Notes under the pieces: model-generated
Seen by the model: the letters and a program-made list of their open reading frames with translations, nothing else
What the model was told of the DNA's origin: nothing
The model's database searches: none
Program-made: the position numbers and the translations under genes
DNA from: AG41 sp965653495
GTDB lineage: Bacteria; Gemmatimonadota; Gemmatimonadetes; Gemmatimonadales; GWC2-71-9
Length of the DNA: 22,393 nucleotides
Direction: 5' to 3'
Assembly (NCBI GenBank): GCA_965653495.1
Contig: CBFHAJ010000050.1
Coordinates: 1-22,393, forward strand
In this document: piece by piece, positions 9,743 to 16,338 of the stretch
Position numbering within the stretch: the stretch's first letter is position 1
Layout of the letters: every line of letters starts with the position of its first letter

Positions 9743-10933
9743 GTGAGCTTTCCCGCCAGGCTTCCGATCCCGGACGAGGTCCTGAAGATCGCCGAGCGCC
9801 TGGAGCAGGCGGGTTTCGAGACCTGGTGCGTGGGCGGCGCGATCCGGGACAATCTGCTCGGCGTCGAGAACCACGACTTCGATCTCACGACCGCGGCGCC
9901 ACCCGACGATGTGCGCCAGTTGTTTCGCCGCACGGTGCCGGTCGGCATCGAGCACGGCACGGTGGCGGTGCTCGATCGCCAGAACCGCGCGCACGAGGTC
10001 ACGACGTTCCGTCGCGACATCCGCACGGACGGCCGCCACGCGGTCGTCGAGTTCGGCGTGTCGCTCACCGACGACCTGGCGCGCCGCGATTTCACAGTCA
10101 ACGCGATCGCGTATCACCCGCTGCGGCACGAATGGCGCGATCCCTTCAAGGGCGCCGACGATCTGGCGCACAAGCTGATCCGCTCGGTGGGTGATCCGAA
10201 CTGGCGGTTCCAGGAGGACTATCTGCGTATCCTGCGGGCGCTGCGGTTCAGCGCGCGCTTCGAGTTCCGCATCCACGCGCGCACGCTGGAAGCGGCGAAG
10301 GCCAACGCCCAGGGGCTGGCGCACCTGTCGGCGGAGCGGGTGCGGGACGAGTGGTTCAAGGGGATCCTGACAGCGAAGCGCGTCTCGAAGCTACTGGCGC
10401 TCTGGATCGACATCGGTGCCGCCCGGATTTGGCTGCCGGAAATCAGGGAGAAGGGAGCGGGGAGCGGTACCGCCCGCGTCCTGGACAAGCTGCCGCGTGA
10501 CCCGGTCTTGATCACCGCGTATCTCGCGTCTGATCCGGCGTCGCTCTTGACCAGATTGAAAGGCTCCAACAAGGACATTGAGCGGGGACGAGCGATCGGC
10601 CAGTGGCGGGACAAGTACCCCGAGCCGAAACGCATTCCCGACGTGCGACGCTGGCTCTCTCAGGTGGGGGAGTACGCTGACGATCTGCTGGCACTGCGGT
10701 CGGCGGGTACCGCTCCCCGCACGCTGCTTCCCAAGATCGTGGCGTCCATCCGCGCCGCGAAGGACCCCCTGACCCTGAAAGACCTCGCCGTCAACGGAAA
10801 CGACTTGATCGCCGCCGGCGTGCGGCCCGGCCCGGACGTCGGCGAGACGCTGGACCGGCTCTTGGCTGACGTGCTCGACGACCCGACCCGCAACACGCGC
10901 GCGCAGCTGCTCGCCCGTGTCAGCGGTCAATGA
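9743..10933 (+). CDS. cca: CCA-adding tRNA nucleotidyltransferase (class II, Bacillus-like)
   Basis: 396 residues from GTG 9743. It adds or repairs the 3'-CCA of tRNA. Motifs: VGGAIRD (30-36), catalytic DFD (45-47), LARRDFTVNAIAY (114-116 = RRD), then RFQEDYLRILRALRFSARF. The C-terminal part LAVNGNDLIAAGVRPGPDVGETLDRLL matches the tail of Bacillus-type CCA enzymes, favouring CCA-adding over poly(A) polymerase, though A-adding variants cannot be excluded. In-frame alternatives are TTG 9737 and ATG 9701; the latter overlaps the dehydrogenase by 26 bases. Two inverted heptamer arrays (10445-10471 and 10706-10718) lie in the less conserved C-terminal half. The 3' end overlaps the convergent propeller gene by 14 bases. 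Confidence 0.93.
   Translation: MSFPARLPIPDEVLKIAERLEQAGFETWCVGGAIRDNLLGVENHDFDLTTAAPPDDVRQLFRRTVPVGIEHGTVAVLDRQNRAHEVTTFRRDIRTDGRHAVVEFGVSLTDDLARRDFTVNAIAYHPLRHEWRDPFKGADDLAHKLIRSVGDPNWRFQEDYLRILRALRFSARFEFRIHARTLEAAKANAQGLAHLSAERVRDEWFKGILTAKRVSKLLALWIDIGAARIWLPEIREKGAGSGTARVLDKLPRDPVLITAYLASDPASLLTRLKGSNKDIERGRAIGQWRDKYPEPKRIPDVRRWLSQVGEYADDLLALRSAGTAPRTLLPKIVASIRAAKDPLTLKDLAVNGNDLIAAGVRPGPDVGETLDRLLADVLDDPTRNTRAQLLARVSGQ
10445..10471 (+). repeat. Heptamer array ending in GGTACC (left arm, cca)
   Basis: Units AGGGAGA, AGGGAGC, GGGGAGC followed by GGTACC. The last 13 bases (GGGGAGCGGTACC, 10459-10471) are the exact reverse complement of 10706-10718. Confidence 0.75.
10706..10718 (-). repeat. 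Inverted partner of the cca heptamer array (right arm)
   Basis: GGTACCGCTCCCC, a perfect 13-base inverted copy of 10459-10471, 234 bases away. The GGTACC ends face each other. Confidence 0.75.
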
Positions 10934-12383
10934 CGGTCGTCTCCACGGTCGCACTGTTGTCGGCAGGCGTAGAGTCTGGCTGTGCCGCGTCGACGGTCAC
11001 GCGGTGCCGGACGAGGCCGGTCCCCTGCGGTCGAACCGTGAACTCCACGGTCCACGTTCCGCTGCTCGCGAGCTTCGCGACGGTGCATGAGACATATCCA
11101 CCCTGGACGAAGCAGCTGTAAGGCATCCCGGGCGGGCTCGTCCGCCCGAGGAGACCGAACGTCACCGCCGGGGACAAGCGCACGGAGATCGCAAGGTTGC
11201 TGGCAGCGGCGGGCCCGCGATTGTTCACGGTGACCGTGAGCGTGAGGTCCTGACCCGCTCGCGCCGGATTGGGCGCTCCGGACATGCGGACGGCGAGGTC
11301 GGCCGTTGGCAACGAAAGAGTGTGCAGCGTGGTCGGGGCTGGTGTCAGGGCCGTGTGAATGACGGCCGGGGACAGCGCGCTCCTGAGGAACAGACGCGGC
11401 TCGCCGGTTCCGTCTGCCGGGACGGTCCACACGTCCGGTACGATCTGATAGAGCACGTGGTCATTGTCGAGCCACTCGGCCTGGTCGTCGACGCTGCGCG
11501 TCTCCGCCAGGGGCGTCTCGGTCATGGTGGCGAGGTCGAGCACGTGAAAACGCCACTCCGGCGCACTCGGATTGTCGCCGACCCGTTTCTTGAATGCGAG
11601 GTGTCTCCCGTCGGGCGCGAGTGACGGACACTCGACGTTGGCCCGGAGCACGCGCATATCGCGCGCGGCTACGCTGCCCTCGACGAGATAGGTCTGCCCT
11701 CCCGTCCCGAGCGTAGCATAGAATCGGTCTCCGTCGGCGGCGAACGTCACGCCCCAGAAGTTGAAGTCGATCGCTTTGAACGGCTGGCCGCCTCGCACGA
11801 CCGTGAACTCTTCAAGGTTTCCCAGCGTGGCACCGGTGACGAGGTCGAGCAGGATGGTTTCCGTCGAAAACGCCAGGTCGGCGTAAGAGTGGCCGCCCAC
11901 GAACGTGGTGACGGCTCCGTACCGGCCGTCCGGTGATACGCGCGACCGGCTCGGCAGACCGTGCAAGGGGACACGATGGAGGATTGTGAAGTCGGACCCG
12001 AACGTGTAGGCGGTGAAGGAGGAGAACACGCCGGTGCCACCGGTCACGCAGAGCCCCCGCCCGGCGGCGAAGTGCAGGCGCTGGCATCGTAGCGGCAGGA
12101 TCGTCCGGGGCTGGTCCGGTGCCGCGGTCGGCACCAGCGCGACTTGCCCCCAGCCTTGGCCGGCGACACCGTTGCGGAACATCACCGTCGCGCGAGATCG
12201 GCCGATGAGCGCCTGTCCCGCCGCGGCGTCCCCGATTGCCACAGGGCCTTCGCCCACCGCTCGCGCACCGGACCGCGACCGCAGCGCTGCCCACGCCGTA
12301 TATCCCGCTCCGCCGGCGACACAAGCGGTCACGAGCAGCGCAAACACGGCCCGGCGGCGGTCAGGGGGTGGTGGGCGCGACAT
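10920..12383 (-). CDS. Membrane-anchored TolB-like beta-propeller protein with C-terminal DUF11 domain
   Basis: 487 residues. A single membrane segment near the N-terminus (AVFALLVTACVAGGAGYTAWAAL, residues about 11-33) anchors an extracytoplasmic part. The middle has WD40/TolB-like repeats with RVSPDGRYGAV, TFAADGDRFYATL and CPSLAPDGRHLAF. The last 120 residues are an Ig-like DUF11/CARDB-type domain (ADLAVRMSGAPNPARAGQDL, then VNNRGPAAASN), common in cell-surface proteins. The ATG at 12383 is chosen because GAGGAAG lies just upstream; it overlaps the MFS stop by 23 bases, so the two are co-transcribed. Function unknown; binding or sensing at the envelope is inference. Confidence 0.82.
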   Translation of the reverse strand: MSRPPPPDRRRAVFALLVTACVAGGAGYTAWAALRSRSGARAVGEGPVAIGDAAAGQALIGRSRATVMFRNGVAGQGWGQVALVPTAAPDQPRTILPLRCQRLHFAAGRGLCVTGGTGVFSSFTAYTFGSDFTILHRVPLHGLPSRSRVSPDGRYGAVTTFVGGHSYADLAFSTETILLDLVTGATLGNLEEFTVVRGGQPFKAIDFNFWGVTFAADGDRFYATLGTGGQTYLVEGSVAARDMRVLRANVECPSLAPDGRHLAFKKRVGDNPSAPEWRFHVLDLATMTETPLAETRSVDDQAEWLDNDHVLYQIVPDVWTVPADGTGEPRLFLRSALSPAVIHTALTPAPTTLHTLSLPTADLAVRMSGAPNPARAGQDLTLTVTVNNRGPAAASNLAISVRLSPAVTFGLLGRTSPPGMPYSCFVQGGYVSCTVAKLASSGTWTVEFTVRPQGTGLVRHRVTVDAAQPDSTPADNSATVETTVIDR

Positions 12384-13647
12384 CGCTTCCTCTTTGTCTG
12401 GCGCGCAGACAGAATGCCGCGAGCGGCAGCGCCGCGGCAAGGCCGATCAGGGACAGGGTGGCTGCGACGTGGACGCTCCGCCACGTCCAGATCGCGCCGA
12501 ACACCACCGAACCCGCCAGCCGCGCGAGGCCGGTGCCCGTCGTGAGCAGCGCCATGCCACTGGCTTGCACCTCCTGAGGAAGGGCGGCCGCCGCGAGTGC
12601 CATCAGCACGCCGTCGGTGGCGGCGTAGTACGCGCCCAGGAAGACCACGGTGACCGTCACCCGCAGCGCGGTCGCTGGGCCCCCAGGCATGAGGAGTGAC
12701 GCATAGACCAAGAGCAGCAGCGCGTATCCGCCCAGGAAGACGCGCGCGCGTCCCAGCCGATCCGCCAGCCGCCCGGCCGGCACCGCCAGCAGCATGAAGA
12801 TCGTCGCCGTCGCGACGTACAGGAGCGGAAAGAATTTGGCATCAAACAAGACGCGGTGTTGCAGGGTCAAGTAGACGAACGCGTCGCTCATCGTGACCAG
12901 GCTGAGGAGCGTCCCCGCAAACAGCAAGCGACCGAGGCCGGGGACGCCGAGCAGACGCGCGGCCGCCGCGAGCGAGAGGGTCGGCTGCTCAGGGACGGCA
13001 GGCGCGATCACCGGGTTCTGCACGAACACAGTGAGGACGCCGATACCGATGAGGGCCGCGCACAAGCTCACCACGAATACGGCGTCGTAGGCCCCCGGCG
13101 CGATGGCCACGATCCCGAAGGCGACCAGGGGGCCGATCATGGCCCCGGCGGTGTCGAGGGCGCGATGTACGCCGAACGCGACGCCGAGGTCCTCGGCGCG
13201 GCTACTGAGCGAGATCAGGGCGTCGCGCGGGGCGGTGCGAATGCCCTTGCCGAGGCGGTCCACCATCACGACGCCGGCGAGCAGCGTCCAGACGTTGCCA
13301 ACGAGCAGGAGTCCGATTCGCGCAACGGCCGAAAGGGCATAGCCGACGAGGGCCACCTGCTTGTGGCGCCCGCGGCGGTCGGCGGCAGCGCCGCCGACGA
13401 TGCGCACCAGCGCCGCCGCACCTTGGTACAGTCCGTCGACGATCCCGAACACCGCCGGCGTGAGGTTCAGATAGAACAAGAGGTACAGCGGCAGGATCGT
13501 GCTCACCATCTCAGCTGAGATGTCCGTGAAGAGGCTGGTCAACCCCAGCATGATCACGGTGCGGCTTACCCTCCCCGCGAACAGGTGGGAGGCGAGCCGG
13601 AGCCCGCGGGCCTTCAGAGTCTGGCCATACGCGTCAACTTGGTACAT
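12361..13647 (-). CDS. Major facilitator superfamily transporter
   Basis: 428 residues with about 12 hydrophobic helices. MFS motif A appears after helix 2 (GGAAADRRGRHKQ) and, in degenerate form, at the equivalent point in the second half (GRLADRLGRARVF). DRLGKGIRTAPRDALIS is a signature of a subgroup of uncharacterised drug- or metabolite-efflux MFS proteins. Substrate unknown. The ATG at 13647 leaves a 32-residue basic N-terminus before helix 1; no good Shine-Dalgarno is seen, so a later start is possible. First gene of a two-gene minus-strand unit with the propeller protein, and divergent from the ZIP transporter. Confidence 0.9.
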   Translation of the reverse strand: MYQVDAYGQTLKARGLRLASHLFAGRVSRTVIMLGLTSLFTDISAEMVSTILPLYLLFYLNLTPAVFGIVDGLYQGAAALVRIVGGAAADRRGRHKQVALVGYALSAVARIGLLLVGNVWTLLAGVVMVDRLGKGIRTAPRDALISLSSRAEDLGVAFGVHRALDTAGAMIGPLVAFGIVAIAPGAYDAVFVVSLCAALIGIGVLTVFVQNPVIAPAVPEQPTLSLAAAARLLGVPGLGRLLFAGTLLSLVTMSDAFVYLTLQHRVLFDAKFFPLLYVATATIFMLLAVPAGRLADRLGRARVFLGGYALLLLVYASLLMPGGPATALRVTVTVVFLGAYYAATDGVLMALAAAALPQEVQASGMALLTTGTGLARLAGSVVFGAIWTWRSVHVAATLSLIGLAAALPLAAFCLRARQRGSDVAPTTP

Positions 13648-13666
13648 GCTTTGCCAGTGGCATTAG

Positions 13667-13684
13667 GTCCCCCAATATGGGGAC
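13667..13684. promoter_or_regulatory. Inverted repeat in the divergent MFS/ZIP promoter region
   Basis: GTCCCC (13667-13672) and GGGGAC (13679-13684) form a perfect 6-bp inverted repeat with a 6-base AT-rich centre (CAATAT). TTGCCA (13651-13656) lies 16 bases before CAATAT, so the palindrome would cover the -10 of a ZIP-directed promoter. A metal-responsive repressor or activator site is a guess from the neighbouring gene. Confidence 0.35.
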
Positions 13685-13758
13685 TGTGGTCACTCGTCGC
13701 GCTCCCCGACCGACAGGAATGCACAGCACGAGATTTGCGCGGCCGTCCGCACCGAGTG

Positions 13759-13777
13759 GGGTACCGCTGGGTACCGC
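13759..13777 (+). repeat. Tandem GGGTACCGC repeat just before the ZIP start
   Basis: GGGTACCGC occurs at 13759-13767 and 13769-13777 with a 10-base period, ending 5 bases before the ATG. The same string occurs at the right arm of the cca array (10705-10713). Confidence 0.5.
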
Positions 13778-13782
13778 CCGGA

Positions 13783-14505
13783 ATGACTAGCGCCCTGGTG
13801 TACGCACTGGTCGCGGCGCTCGGGAACGTCGCCGGCGCCCTCGCCGTCACGCGTCGAGCCGCGCGCGGGCTCGCCGTGATCGAGCACTTCGTGGCGTTCG
13901 GCGCCGGATTCATGGTGGCGGTGGCGCTCGTCGAGCTATTGCCCGAGGCGTTCGCGCGCTCCGGCGGCGCCGCGCCGGCGCTCGTGCTGGCGGGGTATCT
14001 GGCGGTGCACCTGACGCAGCACACCCTGACGCCCCATTTTCACTTCGGTGAGGAGACTCACGCGGTGAATCCCGCGGCGGGGCCTTCGGCGCTGGTCGGC
14101 CTGCTGCTCCATACCTTCTTCGACGGGGTGGCGATCGCCAGCGCCTTCCTGGTGCGTCCCGCCCTGGGCATGGTGGTATTCCTCGCCATCTTTCTGCACA
14201 AGTTGCCGGAGGGCGTGACGATCTCGAGTCTGTACCTGGCCGTGGGCCGGACCACACGGCAAGCGGTGACCGCGGCCGCGCTCCTGGGGCTCGCGACGGT
14301 GATCGGCGTCGTACTGACGGACCAGGTCGCGTTCCTGGTGCGGCACGGCCTGGCGATCTCCGCTGGGGTGACGATCTATGTGGCCGCGTCGAACCTCGTG
14401 CCCGAGTTCCAGGGTAAGCGCGGGTGGGCATCGCCGCTGGCGTTCGTGAGCGGGGCCGCGGCGTTCTTCCTGACGCGGGCCTTGCTGGAGGCGGTGCATG
14501 TCTGA
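13783..14505 (+). CDS. ZIP family divalent metal transporter
   Basis: 240 residues, about eight membrane helices. The metal-binding helices carry HTFFDGVA (His110, Asp114) and HKLPEGVTIS (His139, Glu143), the hallmark pair of ZIP proteins. A His-rich loop precedes them (HLTQHTLTPHFHFGEETH). ZIP proteins move zinc, iron or manganese into the cytoplasm; the exact metal is not predictable here. The frame is open further upstream, but the conserved protein begins at ATG 13783 with helix 1 immediately after. It ends 8 bases inside rarA, so the two are co-transcribed, an unusual pairing. Confidence 0.92.
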   Translation: MTSALVYALVAALGNVAGALAVTRRAARGLAVIEHFVAFGAGFMVAVALVELLPEAFARSGGAAPALVLAGYLAVHLTQHTLTPHFHFGEETHAVNPAAGPSALVGLLLHTFFDGVAIASAFLVRPALGMVVFLAIFLHKLPEGVTISSLYLAVGRTTRQAVTAAALLGLATVIGVVLTDQVAFLVRHGLAISAGVTIYVAASNLVPEFQGKRGWASPLAFVSGAAAFFLTRALLEAVHV

Positions 14506-15844
14506 GCCGACTTTGTTTTCCCGCTCGGCGGAGCCGCTCGCGGCCCGCATGCGTCCGCAGCGGCTCGAGGAGTTCCTCGGTCAGGACCACCTCTTGGGAC
14601 CCGACAAGCCGCTCGGCGAGCTGATCCGTCGGGGCGACGTGGGATCGTGCATCTTCTGGGGTCCCCCGGGCTCCGGGAAGACGACGCTGGCCCGTCTCGT
14701 CGCCAACTACACCGATCGGCACTTCGAGCCGTTTTCGGCGGTCACCGAGGGCGTCGCCCGCGTGCGCGAGATCATCAAGGAAGCGGAGGAGCGGCTCAAG
14801 TACGAGGGCCGCGGCACCATCTTGTTCTGCGACGAGATCCACCGGTTCAACCGGGCGCAGCAGGATGCGTTTCTGCCCTGGGTCGAGAACGGCATCATCA
14901 CCCTCATCGGCGCGACGACCGAGAACCCGAGCTTCGAGCTGACCGCCCCGTTGCTCTCGCGCTGCCGGGTGTTCGTGTTCGAGCCGCTGTCGGACGGGGA
15001 TATCCGGACGGTGATCGAGCGGGCGCTCGGGAAGACGGGGAGCGCGGAGCGGGGAGCGGTACTCTCCGGCGAAGGGATCGAGGCCCTCGTACAGTACGCC
15101 CAGGGTGACGCCCGGAGAGCGCTCAATGCGTTGGAGGCGGTGCTGCAACATGCGGGAACCGCTCCTCCCTCCCCGCTCCCGATGGGGCGCGGGGAGGTCG
15201 TCACCGTGCTGGAACGCCCGCTTCCCAGCTACGACAAGTCCGGCGAGCAGCACTTCAACCTGATCTCGGCGCTGCACAAGGCGGTGCGCGGGTCGGACGT
15301 GGAGGGCTCGCTGTACTGGCTGGCTCGCATGCTGGCGGGTGGCGAGGACCCGCTCTATCTCGCGCGGCGACTGGTGCGGATCGCGTCCGAGGACGTTGGC
15401 CTCGCGGACCCGCGCGCGCTGTCGCTGGCGCTCGCCGCGAAGGACGCCTACCACTTTCTCGGCTCTCCCGAAGGCGAGCTGGCGCTCGCCGAAGCGGTCG
15501 TCTACCTGGCGACGGCGCCCAAGTCGAACCGGGTGTACGAAGCGTTTGGAGCGGCGATGCGGGCGGCCCACGACCATCCCGCCGAGGCGGTTCCGCTGCA
15601 CATCCGCAACGCCCCCACGCCGCTCATGGAGCAGCTGGGGTACGGAGCGGGGTACCAGTACGCGCACGCCTTCAAGGAGGCCTATGTTCCTCAGGAGTAT
15701 CTCCCGGAGGCGCTGCGCGGCGTGAAATGGTATGAGGCGACTGAGTTCGGCTATGAGAAGGAGATCAGGAAGCGCATGGAGTGGTGGGCGGAACTGAAGG
15801 CAAGAGCGGCGGTCGGGCGGACGGGTGGTCAGGCGGACCGGTGA
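14498..15844 (+). CDS. rarA: Replication-associated recombination protein A (RarA/MgsA, AAA+ ATPase)
   Basis: 448 residues. RarA is a clamp-loader-like ATPase that acts at stalled replication forks with SSB and RecA. Walker A GPPGSGKT is at 55-62, Walker B FCDEIH at 110-115, sensor 1 IGATTENPSFEL follows, then SRCRVFVF. The C-terminal tetramerisation part shows RGSDVEGSLYWLARMLAGGEDPLYLARRLVRIASEDVGLADP and LEALRGVKWY-like sequence. Paired heptamer arrays (15037-15060 and 15155-15181) encode loops on each side of the lid helices (TGSAERGAV; TAPPSPLPMGRG). The last 11 residues come from an octamer repeat and extend beyond the usual end. Its stop overlaps the next gene's GTG. Confidence 0.95.
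   Translation: MSEPTLFSRSAEPLAARMRPQRLEEFLGQDHLLGPDKPLGELIRRGDVGSCIFWGPPGSGKTTLARLVANYTDRHFEPFSAVTEGVARVREIIKEAEERLKYEGRGTILFCDEIHRFNRAQQDAFLPWVENGIITLIGATTENPSFELTAPLLSRCRVFVFEPLSDGDIRTVIERALGKTGSAERGAVLSGEGIEALVQYAQGDARRALNALEAVLQHAGTAPPSPLPMGRGEVVTVLERPLPSYDKSGEQHFNLISALHKAVRGSDVEGSLYWLARMLAGGEDPLYLARRLVRIASEDVGLADPRALSLALAAKDAYHFLGSPEGELALAEAVVYLATAPKSNRVYEAFGAAMRAAHDHPAEAVPLHIRNAPTPLMEQLGYGAGYQYAHAFKEAYVPQEYLPEALRGVKWYEATEFGYEKEIRKRMEWWAELKARAAVGRTGGQADR
15037..15060 (+). repeat. Heptamer array GSGGAGC x3 + GGT (left arm, rarA)
   Basis: Units GGGGAGC, GCGGAGC, GGGGAGC then GGTACT. Matches the cca left arm over GGGGAGCGGTAC. Confidence 0.75.
15155..15181 (-). repeat. Inverted heptamer array (right arm, rarA)
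   Basis: Read on the minus strand: CGGGAGC, GGGGAGG, GAGGAGC, GGTTCC. Inverted with respect to 15037-15060, with 94 bases between the arms. Confidence 0.7.
15811..15842 (+). repeat. Octamer array GGWCGGGC x4 at the rarA stop / lipoprotein start
   Basis: Units GGTCGGGC, GGACGGGT, GGTCAGGC, GGACCGGT. The last unit supplies the GT of the GTG start codon at 15841. Nearly identical to 9111-9142. Confidence 0.7.
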
Positions 15845-16293
15845 AACGCTTGCTCGTGCCCCTCGCACTCGGCGCGTGCGCCACCCTGGGCCGCCTCTCG
15901 TTTCAGGACCCCGACCTCGAGCTGCAGGAAATCGCCGTCACCGGCATCGGCCTCACCGGCGGTACCTTCGATCTCGTGTTCGACGTGTGGAACCCCAACG
16001 ACTACCGGCTCCGCTCCACCAGGCTCGAAGTAGGCATCGACCTCGAGGGGGCCCACTTCGGCGATGCGCTGCTGGACCGGCCGCTCGATCTGTCGCCGAC
16101 CAACCATAGTCGGGTGGTCGTCCCGGTGCGGTTCGCCTGGGCGGGATTGGGGGCGGGGGCGAAGGCCCTCCTCACGCGGCAGGCGGTGGGGTACGGCGTG
16201 GTGGGGCGGGTGAGCCTCGAAACGCCACTGGGCGAAAAGACGGTGGCACTGAAGGGTCAGGGGAACGTGCCGCTGCGGAAGCTCATAAAGTAG
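15841..16293 (+). CDS. LEA14-like (LEA_2 / WHy domain) small lipoprotein
   Basis: 150 residues. The N-terminus MKRLLVPLALGAC is a short lipoprotein signal with Cys13 as likely lipidation site (LGAC is a slightly atypical lipobox). The rest is a beta-rich LEA_2-type domain: LQEIAVTGIGLTGGTFDLVF, then WNPNDYRLR (the NPN turn of the family), and later RVVVPVRFAW. Bacterial members are small envelope proteins linked to stress or desiccation, but no precise role is known. GTG 15841 overlaps the rarA stop (GTGA) and lies inside the octamer repeat. Confidence 0.82.
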   Translation: MKRLLVPLALGACATLGRLSFQDPDLELQEIAVTGIGLTGGTFDLVFDVWNPNDYRLRSTRLEVGIDLEGAHFGDALLDRPLDLSPTNHSRVVVPVRFAWAGLGAGAKALLTRQAVGYGVVGRVSLETPLGEKTVALKGQGNVPLRKLIK

Positions 16294-16338
16294 AAGGAGC
16301 GTGGCGACATCCGGCAGCTAATCGAGATCCAGCCCCCG

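Larger units (their letters stand above)
13648..13782. other. Divergent intergenic region between MFS and ZIP genes
   Basis: 135 bases, the longest gap in the window. It holds the GTCCCC/GGGGAC inverted repeat, a TTGCCA/CAATAT promoter candidate and the tandem GGGTACCGC repeat described separately. No small gene or RNA is recognised. Confidence 0.6.

Noticed and set aside
13910..15868. 652-codon open frame antisense to the ZIP gene and rarA
   Set aside because: Shadow of two well-supported genes; low-complexity Arg/Pro/Ser-rich end and no domain.
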